Origin: Actinoallomurus sp963823735
GTDB taxonomy: Bacteria; Actinomycetota; Actinomycetes; Streptosporangiales; Streptosporangiaceae
Assembly (NCBI GenBank): GCA_963823735.1
Contig: CAWGMO010000004.1
Coordinates: 62,001 to 126,000, forward strand
Reading direction: 5' to 3'
DNA: 64,000 nucleotides
The notes below the pieces were generated by a model, which was given only the letters and a program-made list of their open reading frames with translations, had not been told where the DNA came from and did not search any database. Below are positions 16,548 through 25,675 of the stretch, piece after piece. A program made the translations under genes and the position numbers. Each line of letters starts with the position of its first letter. The first letter of the stretch is position 1.

Positions 16548-18785
16548 CTAGCCCAGGTGGACGGTGAGAGGGGTGGTCGGCTCGCCGGCTCCCTGGATGG
16601 AGAGCCACAGGTCCAGGGTTCCGGTCTCGTCCGGTGCGAGGCCCAGGCCGGGGAGGGCGTCCGGTTCGATGGTGACGGTCACCTCTTGATCGGAGTCCGC
16701 GTCGAGGGTGGTCCTCGTGAAGCCGAGCAGGACCGCGCGCCTGGGTACGCGGCCGGCGGCTCGGGCCCGTGCGTACAGCTGTACTACCTGTGTTCCCCTT
16801 CGTGGGCCTGTGTTCCGTAGTGCGGCGGTTAGTGACACCTGGGGCAGGGCGTTCACCGTGGCCCGGGGGGCGGACGCCTCGGCGGGGCCCAGGGTCCACC
16901 CGGTGAAGCCGAGGCCGCTGCCGAAGGGGAATGAGGCCGCCGCCTCGGCGTCCACGTAGCGGAGGGTGTTCTCCAGGCGTTCGTTGTACGCCACGGGCAG
17001 TACGGCGCTGGAGGACGGTAGGGAGACCGGCAGGCGGCCGACCGGTTCGCGGGTGCCGAGGATGAGCTCTGCGATCGTTCGGCCGCCCAACGGACCCGGG
17101 TACCAGGCGTACAGCACCGCGTCGCAGGACTGGGCGACTTCGTCGATGCCGTTCGGGCGGCCGGAGACGATGACGGCGACCGTTGGGGTGCCGGTCGACG
17201 TGACGGCGGAGGTCAACGAAAGCTGTGCGGCGGGTAGGCGTACCTCGGCCGCGTCGAAGCCCTCGCCGGTCGTGGCCGTCGGCTGCGCCGAGCCGAGGCG
17301 GGCCGCGCCGTTCGAGTCGAAGTCGTCGCCGTAGCCTCGTTCGCTGCTGCTGCCCAGTACGAGTACGACCAGCGACGACTCGGCCGCCAGGGCCGCGGCG
17401 CGTGCGCATCCGCCGTCGATCGGTGAGGTCAGCTCGCACCCGGGCTCGTACGCCACGCCGTCGCCGGCCAGTGCGCGGATGCCGTCCAGCACGGTCACGC
17501 CGACGCCGTCCGCCAGCGGCGGCACGTAGTCGCCGAGCAGGCAGTCGAGGCCGGCGGCGTTCGGCCCGATCACCGCCACCTTCGGGGGGAGCGAGGCGAG
17601 CGGCAGCAGGTCTCCCCGGTTCCGTAGCAGCACGGCGGTCGAGGCGACCAGCTCAGGCGCGGGGTCCGGCGGCGGGAACGACGGTGACGGACGTGGTGGG
17701 TCCAGCAGGCCCAGACGCAGTTTCAGCTCCAGCACCCGGCGGCAGGCGCGGTCGACCAGGGCCTCTGGCACCAGGCCTTCCGCGACGGCCTTCTCCAGTA
17801 CCGCGTACGACTCGTCGCACATGCTCAGGTCGACGCCCGCCCGCAGTGCCACCGCGCCGGCCGCCGCCGGTGACTCCGACGACCGGGTCAGGCGGTCCAC
17901 CGCGAACATGTCGGCCATCACGATGCCTTCGAAGCCCCATTCCTCCCGCAGCGTGGTGGTGAGCAGGCCGGTGTTCGCGCAGCACGGGACGCCGTCGACG
18001 TCGTTGTAGGCCGCCATCACGCCGACCGCGCCCGACGCGATGCCGGCGCGGGCGGCGGGCAGGTGGAGTTCGGCCATCTCGCGGGGGCCGATCGGGGTTC
18101 CGGAGCCGTTGCGGCCGCCGATCGCGGCTCCCTGGCCGGCGAAGTGCTTGAGGACGACGCCGACTCCGGGCTCGCTGCCCAGGCCGCGTACGAGGGCGCG
18201 CGTGTACAGGGACGCCAGCAGCGGGTCCTCGCCGAAGCACTCCTCCGCCCGGCCCCACCGGGGGTCGCGCAGCAGGTCGAGGCCGGAGGCCAGCGCCAGG
18301 TGCACGCCCCGGGCGGCCAGTTCGCGTGACGTGTGCGCGGCGGCGTGTTCGACCAGGTCGGGGCGCCAGGACGCGGCGGCTCCGAGGTTCGTCGGGAACA
18401 GTTGCGAGCCGAGGGCCTGATGGCCGTGCGGCGCCTCCTCGACGAAGAGGGCGGGGATGCCGAACCGTGACGCGGCCACGACGCGCTCCCGCACCATCGC
18501 CGCCAGCTCGGCCGACTCCGCCGGGTGGACGCCGGACGACCAGTCGCGGCCGGACCACGCGTCGGCCCGCTGCAGCCCGTACAGCGCGCCGAGGCCGCCC
18601 CAGCGTTCGACCTCGGCGTCCAGCACGCCGGTCGTGGCGAGGCCGGACGGGCCGCGCGACCAGGTGTGCCAGCCGAGGATCCGCTGGTTGAGCTGGCCGA
18701 CCTTCTCCTGGAGCGTCAGGCGGCCGAGCAGGTCGCCGGCGCGTACGGAGCAGGTCAGCGTGGTGTCGCGGAAGGGTTCGGTCAT
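16548..18785 (-). CDS. GH3 beta-glucosidase/xylosidase-type glycosidase
   Basis: A 745-residue GH3 enzyme without export signal. Order: GH3 N-terminal barrel (LTLQEKVGQLNQ, AASWRPDLVEHAAAHTSRELAARGVHLALA, DPRWGRAEECFGEDP, VLKHFAGQGA), nucleophile aspartate in GIVMADMFAV (about 292), C-terminal alpha/beta sandwich starting VAVIGPNAAG, and a fibronectin-like domain at the end. The usual S-D-W around the nucleophile is A-D-M, so specificity may be unusual. ATG at 18785 is chosen over 18797 because AGGATGG precedes it at good spacing. It diverges from the GH140-like gene across a LacI-type palindrome, so it probably belongs to the same regulon. Confidence 0.9.
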   Translation of the reverse strand: MTEPFRDTTLTCSVRAGDLLGRLTLQEKVGQLNQRILGWHTWSRGPSGLATTGVLDAEVERWGGLGALYGLQRADAWSGRDWSSGVHPAESAELAAMVRERVVAASRFGIPALFVEEAPHGHQALGSQLFPTNLGAAASWRPDLVEHAAAHTSRELAARGVHLALASGLDLLRDPRWGRAEECFGEDPLLASLYTRALVRGLGSEPGVGVVLKHFAGQGAAIGGRNGSGTPIGPREMAELHLPAARAGIASGAVGVMAAYNDVDGVPCCANTGLLTTTLREEWGFEGIVMADMFAVDRLTRSSESPAAAGAVALRAGVDLSMCDESYAVLEKAVAEGLVPEALVDRACRRVLELKLRLGLLDPPRPSPSFPPPDPAPELVASTAVLLRNRGDLLPLASLPPKVAVIGPNAAGLDCLLGDYVPPLADGVGVTVLDGIRALAGDGVAYEPGCELTSPIDGGCARAAALAAESSLVVLVLGSSSERGYGDDFDSNGAARLGSAQPTATTGEGFDAAEVRLPAAQLSLTSAVTSTGTPTVAVIVSGRPNGIDEVAQSCDAVLYAWYPGPLGGRTIAELILGTREPVGRLPVSLPSSSAVLPVAYNERLENTLRYVDAEAAASFPFGSGLGFTGWTLGPAEASAPRATVNALPQVSLTAALRNTGPRRGTQVVQLYARARAAGRVPRRAVLLGFTRTTLDADSDQEVTVTIEPDALPGLGLAPDETGTLDLWLSIQGAGEPTTPLTVHLG

Positions 18786-18846
18786 GCGCTCATCCATCCT
18801 GAGTCCAGGCGGTCCGGGTCAACGTACTATCTTTGACGGACCCGTA

Positions 18847-18858
18847 TGAACCGGTTCA
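18847..18858. promoter_or_regulatory. LacI-family operator TGAACCGGTTCA (site 1)
   Basis: A perfect 12-base palindrome between the divergent GH3 and GH140-like genes, 9-20 bases downstream of a TTGACG hexamer (18833-18838). The central CG and the dyad are typical of LacI/GalR operators. The same sequence recurs at 23310 and 30482, and with one mismatch at 30563. The LacI gene at 22222 lies in this cluster. Confidence 0.8.
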
Positions 18859-18884
18859 ACAACCCCAGCCGATGGAGTGGGTAC

Positions 18885-20165
18885 ATGACCCATCTGACCG
18901 TCGACCCTTCAGGGACGCACCTCCTCAGCGGCGGATCCTTCTTCCCGCTGATCATCGACACGGCCTGGAGCAGCTTCGCCGACCCGACCGAGGACGAGTG
19001 GCGTACCTACCTCGCGGCCCGGCGCCGCCAGGGGTTCACCACCGTGCTCGTCTCGGTCCTGCCGATCCTGCACGACCGCGACGAACGCCCGGGGGCGCGC
19101 GAGCCGTTCGCCCTCGACGCGCGGGGCCACCACGACTTCTCCCGCCTCGACGACGCGTTCTTCGAGCAGGCGCGGGAGTTCACCCGGATCGCGCACGAGG
19201 AGTACGGGCTCCGGCTCATGATCGGCGTGCTCTGGAACAACTACCTCGCGGGCACCTGGGGCGCGGAGGCGACCCCGCACGCCGTGATGCCGGAGCGGCA
19301 CCGGCTCGCGTACGTCGCGCGCGTCGCCGAGACCTTCGCCGACCTCGACCCGATCTTCGCGATCGGCGGCGACGACGACTACACGGTCCCTGACGCGAAC
19401 AAGGGCTACCTCCAGGCCATCGCCCACCTGCGCGAGACCGCGCCGGACTGCCTGCTCACGACCCACTCCGCGCCCAACGCCACGCTCCCCGACGAGATCT
19501 TGGACGCCCTCGACCTCTTCCTGCACCAGTCGGGCCACAACGTCGAGAACCAGGAGCTGACCTGGAGGCAGCCCGCGCAGTACCTCGCCCTCGAACCGCG
19601 CAAACCGCTCGTCGCGTCCGAGCCGCCGTACGAGCAGCACGGCAAGGTCAACGGGCACGGCCGCTGGAGCCGCGAGGAGATCCGCGTCGCGAGCTGGACG
19701 AGCGTCCTGGCCGGCGCGACGGCGGGCATCGGGTACGGCGCGCACGGCATGTGGATGTGGCACTCGCCGAGCGGCGACTTCCAGGCGCGCGGCCCGTCAC
19801 TCGAACCCTTCCACTGGCCGGAGGCGCTCGCCTTCCCCGGCGCCCTCGACATCTCCTTCCTGGCGTGGCTGCTCACCGAGCACCGCCTCGACCGGCTCCT
19901 CCCCGCGCAGGAGCTGCTCGCGGACGGTCCCGGCGACCGCTTCCGTCTCGCCGCGAGCGCCGGCCGCGACCTCGTCGCGCTCTACCAGCCGTACGCGCGT
20001 GACGCGGAGGTGCTGCTCGACCTGAGCGGCCATCGCCTCCAGGGCTGGGACCTCGCCGAACGCGCCCCGCTCACCGTCGACGCCGTCACCGAGGGCGGGC
20101 GTACGCGGTTCCGGCAGCTCGGCAGCCGGGCCGACCAGCTCGTCATCGCGAGGCGTGAGCCGTGA
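18885..20165 (+). CDS. GH140/DUF4038 apiosidase-like glycoside hydrolase
   Basis: The 426-residue protein matches the DUF4038 'apiosidase-like' catalytic family (GH140 type): FFPLIIDTAWSSFADPTEDEWRTYLAARRRQGFTTVLVSVLP at the start, an LMIGVLWNNYL strand, FAIGGDDDY, LTTHSAP, PLVASEPPYEQHG and the late AGIGYGAHGMWMWH stretch with the conserved tryptophans. The characterised GH140 enzyme cleaves apiose linkages in rhamnogalacturonan II. No signal peptide is visible, so it would act on imported oligosaccharides. ATG at 18885 is chosen because GATGGAG precedes it. An upstream ATG at 18846 falls in the operator. It heads an operon with the next two or three genes. Confidence 0.82.
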   Translation: MTHLTVDPSGTHLLSGGSFFPLIIDTAWSSFADPTEDEWRTYLAARRRQGFTTVLVSVLPILHDRDERPGAREPFALDARGHHDFSRLDDAFFEQAREFTRIAHEEYGLRLMIGVLWNNYLAGTWGAEATPHAVMPERHRLAYVARVAETFADLDPIFAIGGDDDYTVPDANKGYLQAIAHLRETAPDCLLTTHSAPNATLPDEILDALDLFLHQSGHNVENQELTWRQPAQYLALEPRKPLVASEPPYEQHGKVNGHGRWSREEIRVASWTSVLAGATAGIGYGAHGMWMWHSPSGDFQARGPSLEPFHWPEALAFPGALDISFLAWLLTEHRLDRLLPAQELLADGPGDRFRLAASAGRDLVALYQPYARDAEVLLDLSGHRLQGWDLAERAPLTVDAVTEGGRTRFRQLGSRADQLVIARREP

Positions 20166-21010
20166 CCGGCCCGGCGCGCGTGCTCGTGACCGGCGCGGAG
20201 GGGCTCGTCGGGTCGGCCGTGGTCGCGCACCTGCTGGAGTCCGGGCACGAGATCACCACGCTCACCCTTCCGGGCGCGACGCCCCACGAGGGCGTACGGG
20301 TCGTACGCGGTGACGCGCGCGACGCGGAGACGGTCGCGGAGGCCGCCGACGGGGCCGGGGCCGTCGTCCACCTCGCCGCCATCCCCAACCCCTGGGCCGC
20401 GCCGGCGCCGACCGTGTTCGCCAACAACGCGACGGCGACCTTCACCGTGCTGTGGACCGCCGCCGAGCAGGGCGTACGCCGCCTCGCGATCGCGAGCAGC
20501 GTCAACGCCACCGGCCTGATCATGAACCCGCACCACCCGCTCCCGCCCGGGTACCCGATCGACGAGACGACCCCGCCGGACATCGCCGACCCGTACTCGC
20601 TGTCGAAGCAGACCGACGAGAACACCCTGCGCGCGGTGTGCCGCCGCTTCGGCGCGACGGGTGTCGCCCTCCGGCTGCCGCTGATGGTCTCGGCCGCGAA
20701 CGCGGACGCCCTGCGCGAACGCAACGCCGAACGCGTCGTCGGCGGCACCGGCGACGGCTGGGGCTGGCTCGACGTACGCGACGGCGCCGAGGCGTTCCGG
20801 CTGGCGATCACCCTCGACCTCGACGGCGCGCACATCGTCCACGTCGCCGCGCCGGACACCTTCGACGACACCCCGACCGAGGAGCTGCTCGACCGGTACG
20901 CCCCGGGCGTGCCGAGGCGGGAGACCTACGACGGGCACGCGGCGCCGATCGACACGAGCCGGGCCCGTGACCTGCTCGGGTTCGTCCCACGCTTCGGCTG
21001 GAAGGGCTGA
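20162..21010 (+). CDS. NAD-dependent epimerase/dehydratase-family sugar oxidoreductase
   Basis: A 282-residue extended-SDR protein starting GTG inside the GTGA overlap with the upstream gene. VLVTGAEGLVGSAVVAHLL gives the nucleotide-binding GxxGxxG, VVHLAAIPNP and the serine of IASSVNATGL follow, and the YSLSK catalytic pair is near residue 142. The length and DPYSLSK context recall uronate or aldose dehydrogenases as well as UDP-sugar epimerases. In this operon it could oxidise a released free sugar to its lactone, for example apiose to apionolactone. That step would feed the lactonase-like gene at 26565; the assignment is inference. Confidence 0.82.
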   Translation: MTGPARVLVTGAEGLVGSAVVAHLLESGHEITTLTLPGATPHEGVRVVRGDARDAETVAEAADGAGAVVHLAAIPNPWAAPAPTVFANNATATFTVLWTAAEQGVRRLAIASSVNATGLIMNPHHPLPPGYPIDETTPPDIADPYSLSKQTDENTLRAVCRRFGATGVALRLPLMVSAANADALRERNAERVVGGTGDGWGWLDVRDGAEAFRLAITLDLDGAHIVHVAAPDTFDDTPTEELLDRYAPGVPRRETYDGHAAPIDTSRARDLLGFVPRFGWKG

Positions 21011-21011
21011 C

Positions 21012-22163
21012 ATGCGGATCACCACCGTCGAGACCTTCGTGCTCGGCGAACGCCATCTGCTGGTGCGGATCGGGACGGACGAGGGCCTGGCCGGGTGGGG
21101 TGACGCGTCGCTCGAACACCGGCCCGGCACGACCGCGGCGGCCATCCGCGAGCTGTCCGGCGTGCTGATCGGGCAGGACCCGCTGCCCGTGACCGCGCAC
21201 TGGCAGCGCCTGGCGCGCGGCGGCTTCTACCGTGGCGGCGCGGTCCTGTCGAGCGCGGTCGCCGGGCTCGACCTGGCCCTCTGGGACCTGCGCGGACGCT
21301 TCTTCGGCGCGCCGGTCCACGAGCTGCTCGGCGGCCCGTGCCGCGACCGCGTCCGCATGTACACGCACACGTGGGGCGAGCCCGGGCACACCGGCGGCCC
21401 GGAGCGGGCACGCGCGCTCGTCGCGTCGGGGTACACGCTCGTCAAGGCGTCCGTGGCGGGCCCCGTCGGGTTCCTCGACACACCGTCGATGACGTCACGC
21501 TTCGTCGCGGACCTGGAGGCGCTGCGCGAGGCGGTCGGCGACGGCGCCGACTTCGGCATCGACCTGCACGGCCGCGTCTCGGTGCACCAGGCGCGGCGGC
21601 TCGCCGCCGCCGTCGCGCACACGACGCCCGCCTTCCTGGAGGAGCCGCTGCGGCCGGAGCACTCCGGGCTCCTGGGGCGGCTCACCGCGTCGACGGCCAT
21701 CCCCATCGCCACCGGCGAGCGGCTCTACTCCCGCGAGGAGTACCTCCCCGTCCTGGGGTCCGGCATCGCCATCGCCCAACCGGACCTCGCCCACGCGGGC
21801 GGGATCACCGAGGTGTTCCGCGTCGCCACGCTCGCGGAGTCCTTCGACGTTCAGGTGGCGCCGCACTGCGCGATCGGCCCGGTCGCCCTCGCCGCGTGCG
21901 TGCAGCTCGACCTGGCCGTGCCGAACTTCTACGCGCAGGAACACGTCATCGACCTGACCTCGGCCGCCTCGGCGGATCTGGCGATCCTGTCGAACCCGGA
22001 GGTGCTGGTGCCCGAGTCGGGGTACCTCGCGCGGCCGACCGGGCCGGGCCTCGGCATCGAGGTCGACGAGGACGCCGTGCGCGCCGCCCACCGCCCCGAT
22101 CTCCTCGTGCCCGAGGGCAACCCGACGTGGACGTATGCGGACGGGGGTTTCGCGGAATGGTGA
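21012..22163 (+). CDS. enolase-superfamily sugar-acid dehydratase (mandelate racemase subgroup)
   Basis: A 383-residue member of the mandelate racemase/galactonate dehydratase group. The N-terminal capping domain starts RITTVETFVLG. FGIDLHGRVS and FLEEPLRPEH supply the first metal ligands, PIATGERLYSREE the third, and IAQPDLAHAGGITE plus VAPHCAIGPVALAACVQLDLAVPNF carry the C-terminal catalytic His typical of D-galactonate-type dehydratases. It removes water from an aldonic acid to give a 2-keto-3-deoxy acid. It starts 1 base after the epimerase stop, so the same transcript is certain. The acid substrate is unknown. Confidence 0.88.
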   Translation: MRITTVETFVLGERHLLVRIGTDEGLAGWGDASLEHRPGTTAAAIRELSGVLIGQDPLPVTAHWQRLARGGFYRGGAVLSSAVAGLDLALWDLRGRFFGAPVHELLGGPCRDRVRMYTHTWGEPGHTGGPERARALVASGYTLVKASVAGPVGFLDTPSMTSRFVADLEALREAVGDGADFGIDLHGRVSVHQARRLAAAVAHTTPAFLEEPLRPEHSGLLGRLTASTAIPIATGERLYSREEYLPVLGSGIAIAQPDLAHAGGITEVFRVATLAESFDVQVAPHCAIGPVALAACVQLDLAVPNFYAQEHVIDLTSAASADLAILSNPEVLVPESGYLARPTGPGLGIEVDEDAVRAAHRPDLLVPEGNPTWTYADGGFAEW

Positions 22164-22221
22164 CGGCACCCCGGCCGCCCCGTAACGTTTCCCCGCAGAC
22201 GAACTCAGAAAGCGAAGGTCG

Positions 22222-23262
22222 ATGAGCGAAACGCCGGGTCGACGACGGACCGTACGAATCAAGGACGTCGCCGCGGCGGCCGGAGTGAGCAAGGCGCTGG
22301 TCTCGTACGCCCTGAACGACCGCCCCGGCGTCAAGGAGTCGACGCGCGCGCACATCGTCGAGACGGCGCGGAGCATGGGATGGACGCCCAGCCTGCGGGC
22401 GCGCGGCCTGTCCGTGTCGCGGGCGTACGCGATCGGGCTCGTCTTCCAGAAGTCCCCCGAGGCCCTCGCGAGCGACCAGTACTACACGAGCCTGATGGCC
22501 GGCCTGCAGAGCGTGCTGTCGACGTCGAGCTACTCCCTCGTGACCGAGGTCGTCGAGAGCCCGAAGGCCGAGCGCGCCGCGTACCGGCGCCTCGCCGCGG
22601 ACGGCCGGGTCGACGGCATGGTCATCGTCGACCTGCGGCAGGACGACCCGCGGTTCGCACTCGTCCAGGAGGCCGGGTTGGCGTTCGTGAGCCTCGGCTG
22701 GCCGCCGGAGCCGACGACGATGCCGGTGCTGGTGTACGACGAGAGCCAGGCGATCACCGACGTCGTCAAACACCTGGCCGCCCTCGGGCACGAGCGGGTG
22801 GCGCAGGTCGTCGGCCCGCAGACGGGCGCGCCGGCGCGGCTGCGCCGCAAGCTGTACCAGCGGCTCCTGCGCGAGCACGGCATCGACGACGCGCACTGGA
22901 TCGAGAGCGACTACACCGCGGCCGGCGGGCGTGAGGCGACCGAACGGCTGCTCGACACCGACCCGCGCCCGACCGCGGTCGTGTACTCCAACGACCTCAT
23001 GGCGGTCGCCGGGATGAGCGTCGCCTACTCGCGCGGCCTGTCGGTGCCGGGCGACCTGTCGATCGTCGGCTGGGACGACATCACGATCTCCCAGTACCTC
23101 CATCCGCCGCTGTCGACGGTGACCCAGCACCCGTTCGACGACGGGCGCGTCGCCGCGAGGCTGCTGCTTCAGGCGATCGAGGGGCAGGAGTTCGAGGAGC
23201 CGACCTGGATGCCCAACCCGCGGTTCGTTCCCCGAGGGTCGAGCGGAACCACTTCCGCCTGA
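22222..23262 (+). CDS. LacI-family transcriptional regulator
   Basis: A 346-residue LacI/GalR repressor: HTH plus hinge at the N terminus (VRIKDVAAAAGVSKALVSYALNDRPGVKESTR, about residues 11-42), then a periplasmic-binding-like effector domain (AIGLVFQKSPEAL, LVSLG-type strands, PTAVVYSNDLMAVAGMSVAYSRGLSVPGDLSIVGWDD). The standard YxxVS-type recognition helix is AGVSKALVSYALN. It follows the dehydratase gene after 58 bases and precedes the ABC transporter operon. The four TGAACCGGTTCA-type palindromes at 18847, 23310, 30482 and 30563 are its obvious candidate sites, which would place ten genes under its control. Confidence 0.92.
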   Translation: MSETPGRRRTVRIKDVAAAAGVSKALVSYALNDRPGVKESTRAHIVETARSMGWTPSLRARGLSVSRAYAIGLVFQKSPEALASDQYYTSLMAGLQSVLSTSSYSLVTEVVESPKAERAAYRRLAADGRVDGMVIVDLRQDDPRFALVQEAGLAFVSLGWPPEPTTMPVLVYDESQAITDVVKHLAALGHERVAQVVGPQTGAPARLRRKLYQRLLREHGIDDAHWIESDYTAAGGREATERLLDTDPRPTAVVYSNDLMAVAGMSVAYSRGLSVPGDLSIVGWDDITISQYLHPPLSTVTQHPFDDGRVAARLLLQAIEGQEFEEPTWMPNPRFVPRGSSGTTSA

Positions 23263-23276
23263 TTTGTCGCTTCTCC

Positions 23277-23321
23277 TTGACACCTGGTCCGCCCGACGCG
23301 ACCATGCTTTGAACCGGTTCA
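23277..23321 (+). promoter_or_regulatory. promoter with LacI-family operator (site 2, palindrome 23310-23321)
   Basis: A consensus TTGACA at 23277-23282 is followed at promoter distance by a weak -10 region (around 23300-23308). The perfect palindrome TGAACCGGTTCA at 23310-23321 sits over the expected transcription start of the ABC transporter operon, the classical repressing position. Confidence 0.75.
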
Positions 23322-23386
23322 GGCGACAGTCGCACACAGGCGAGGCAACTCGTCGCTCCTGTTCAACCTCCTTAAGAAGAGTCCAT

Positions 23387-24682
23387 ATGAGACGACCATC
23401 ATTCATCGGGCTGCGCGTCGCGGCCCTTGTCGGGACCGCGGCTCTCACGGCCGCCTCGCTTTCCGCGTGCGGCGGGTCGGAGGACAAGGCCACCAAGACC
23501 GACTCCCTGTCCGTGATGTCCTCGTTCACGACCGGCAATGCCACCGGCGACGAATTCAACAAGCTCGCGAAGGAATTCACCGCCCAGAGTGGCATCAAGA
23601 TCAACGTCGAGGAGGTGAACAACGACGACCTCCCGAAGGCGTACGAAGCGGCGAAGCTGGCGAACAAGGAACGCGACCTCGTCATCGAGAACCTCACTCC
23701 GGACACCACCGACTGGCTGCCGCAGGGGCAGGTGGTCGACGCCAAGAAGTACCTCGACGACTGGGGGATCACCGCCAAACTCGACCCCTCGGCCATTCAG
23801 TACTGGACGCAGGGCAAGGACGGCGTCGCCGGCTTCCCGTTCATCGGGTTCAACTGGCCGGTCTGGTACAACATGTCGCTGCTCAAGAAAGCCGGCATCG
23901 ACAAGGTCCCCGCGACCACCGACGAACTGATCGCCGACTCGCAGAAACTGCGGGCGGCCGGCATCCAGCCGATGGTGCTCGGCGGCGGCGAGTGGCCGGT
24001 CCAGAACTTCGTGACCTGGATGGTTCAGCAGTACACGCCCCCGGCCGAGGCGCAGAAGCTCTTCGCGAACGGCGGCTACTGCGCGAGCCCCAACGCCGTG
24101 AAGGGCCTCGACCTGTTCGGTAAGCTCCGCGACTCCGGCGTCTTCATCGACAACACGCAGGGCTACTCCGCCGACCAGATGACGACGGCGTACTTCAACG
24201 GCAAGGCGGCCATGATGCCGTCGGGCTCCTGGGCGTACACGACGTCGCCGGCCGCGATCGGGAAGGTGACGACGCTCGGCGGGTTCCCCGTCACGCCGGG
24301 CGGCGTCTACACCAAGCCCACCGCGTTCGACGGCCACTCCGCCGGCTTCTTCCTCTCCCCGAACGGCAAGAAGAAGATCGACGCCGTCGAGAAGTTCATG
24401 AAGTTCATGTACTCACAGACGAGCCTGCAGAGCTGGGTCAGTGACGCGTCGCAGATCCTCGACGCCAAGCCCGAGGCCATCGGCAACGTGAAGTCGACGA
24501 ACGCACTGGCTCTCAAGGGCGTCGCCGTAGGAAAGACCAACGTGGACTTCCTGCTGCTGCCCGACTCCTTTATCCCGGCCGGTTTCGACTACCAGCCCGT
24601 CGCGACGGAGTTCCTCGGCCACAAGGGCGAGACGGGCGCCGAATTCTGCAAGAAACTCGACAAGCTGTACACCGACAAGTGA
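23387..24682 (+). CDS. sugar ABC transporter substrate-binding lipoprotein
   Basis: The 431-residue product has an N-terminal lipoprotein signal (RRP basic start, hydrophobic LRVAALVGTAALTAA, lipobox LSAC with the cysteine at about 28) and a family-1 extracellular solute-binding fold (LAKEFTAQSGIKINVEE, GFPFIGFNWPVWYNMSLLKKAGI, AYFNGKAAMMPSGSW). It should capture a mono- or oligosaccharide outside the cell for the two permeases that follow. AAGAAG precedes the ATG at 23387. No ATPase gene is present in the operon, so a shared MsiK-type ATPase encoded elsewhere probably energises it, as is usual in actinomycetes. Confidence 0.92.
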   Translation: MRRPSFIGLRVAALVGTAALTAASLSACGGSEDKATKTDSLSVMSSFTTGNATGDEFNKLAKEFTAQSGIKINVEEVNNDDLPKAYEAAKLANKERDLVIENLTPDTTDWLPQGQVVDAKKYLDDWGITAKLDPSAIQYWTQGKDGVAGFPFIGFNWPVWYNMSLLKKAGIDKVPATTDELIADSQKLRAAGIQPMVLGGGEWPVQNFVTWMVQQYTPPAEAQKLFANGGYCASPNAVKGLDLFGKLRDSGVFIDNTQGYSADQMTTAYFNGKAAMMPSGSWAYTTSPAAIGKVTTLGGFPVTPGGVYTKPTAFDGHSAGFFLSPNGKKKIDAVEKFMKFMYSQTSLQSWVSDASQILDAKPEAIGNVKSTNALALKGVAVGKTNVDFLLLPDSFIPAGFDYQPVATEFLGHKGETGAEFCKKLDKLYTDK

Positions 24683-24698
24683 CCGAATGACCACTCGC

Positions 24699-24732
24699 GG
24701 CGGACTCGGCGCACAACGGCGCCGAGCCCGCC
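24699..24732 (+). terminator. intra-operon hairpin between binding protein and permease genes
   Basis: CTCGGCGC (24705-24712) pairs with GCGCCGAG (24719-24726) over a 6-base loop. The stem extends outward past one A-C mismatch to GGCGG/CCGCC. It lies in the 66-base gap after the binding protein gene, where such hairpins typically cut transcription or protect the upstream mRNA so that binding protein exceeds permease. Confidence 0.6.
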
Positions 24733-24748
24733 CGTATGGGAGACGTCC

Positions 24749-25675
24749 ATGCCACAGGCCATTCTCGAAACGCCGGTCGTCGCGAAACCGGCGCCCACCC
24801 GGTCGCCGATGAAGTCCCGCAACCGGGGCCTCTTCGTCCTCGCGCTGCCGTCCGTGGTGTGGTACTTGATCTTCACCATCGGTCCGCTGTTCGCGATGTT
24901 CGTCGTCGCGTTCATGGACTGGTCGGGCCTTGCCGCCCCCGCGAGCTTCAACGGCCTCCACAACGTCAAGAAGCTCATCCACGACCCGCAGATCGCCACG
25001 GCCACCTGGAACACCGGAGTGCACCTGTTCGGGTCACTGCCGATCATGATGGTCGCCTCGTTCATGCTCGGCTACTTCCTGAACCTCAAGCTGCCGGGCC
25101 ACCGGACGCTCCGGGTGATCATGTTCATCCCGGCGCTGATCTCGCTGTCCTCGCTCGGCATGCTCTTCATCGCGGTGCTGGGCCCGACCGGCCTGGTCAA
25201 CTCCGCGCTCGACGAGATCGGGTCGCACTCGCTCACGACGGCGTGGCTCGCCGACCCCGACACCGCGATGGCGGCGCTCATCGGCATCACGATCTGGTCC
25301 GGCACGGGCTTCAACGCCATCCTGTTCGCCGCCCGGCTGTCCTCCATCGACCCGGAGATCTACGCGGCGGCGGAGATCGACGGCGCCACGCACTGGCAGA
25401 AGATGTGGCGGATCTCGTTCCCGATCGCGCTCGACTTCTTCGGCGTCCTGACGATGCTCCAGTACCTGTGGACGCTGTTCGGCTCGGCCGGCCTGATCCT
25501 GCTGCTGACGCGCGGCGGGCCGGGCGAGGCGACGTCGACGCTGTCGTGGCTCGTCTACCACTTCGGGTTCCGGCATCCGAACATCGGCTACAGCCAGACG
25601 ATCGGGCTGCTGCTGTTCGTGCTCGGTGTCATCGGGCTCGTGATCATCCGCCGAATCTTCCGGGCGAGGTACTGA
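24749..25675 (+). CDS. sugar ABC transporter permease (MalF-type)
   Basis: A 308-residue inner-membrane permease with six predicted hydrophobic segments (first at about residues 28-50) and the ATPase-contact EAA loop in the form EIYAAAEIDGATHWQKMWRISFPIA near residue 209. It pairs with the next gene to form the channel for the sugar bound by the lipoprotein at 23387. Its TGA shares a base with the next ATG, so the two are translationally coupled. Confidence 0.92.
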   Translation: MPQAILETPVVAKPAPTRSPMKSRNRGLFVLALPSVVWYLIFTIGPLFAMFVVAFMDWSGLAAPASFNGLHNVKKLIHDPQIATATWNTGVHLFGSLPIMMVASFMLGYFLNLKLPGHRTLRVIMFIPALISLSSLGMLFIAVLGPTGLVNSALDEIGSHSLTTAWLADPDTAMAALIGITIWSGTGFNAILFAARLSSIDPEIYAAAEIDGATHWQKMWRISFPIALDFFGVLTMLQYLWTLFGSAGLILLLTRGGPGEATSTLSWLVYHFGFRHPNIGYSQTIGLLLFVLGVIGLVIIRRIFRARY

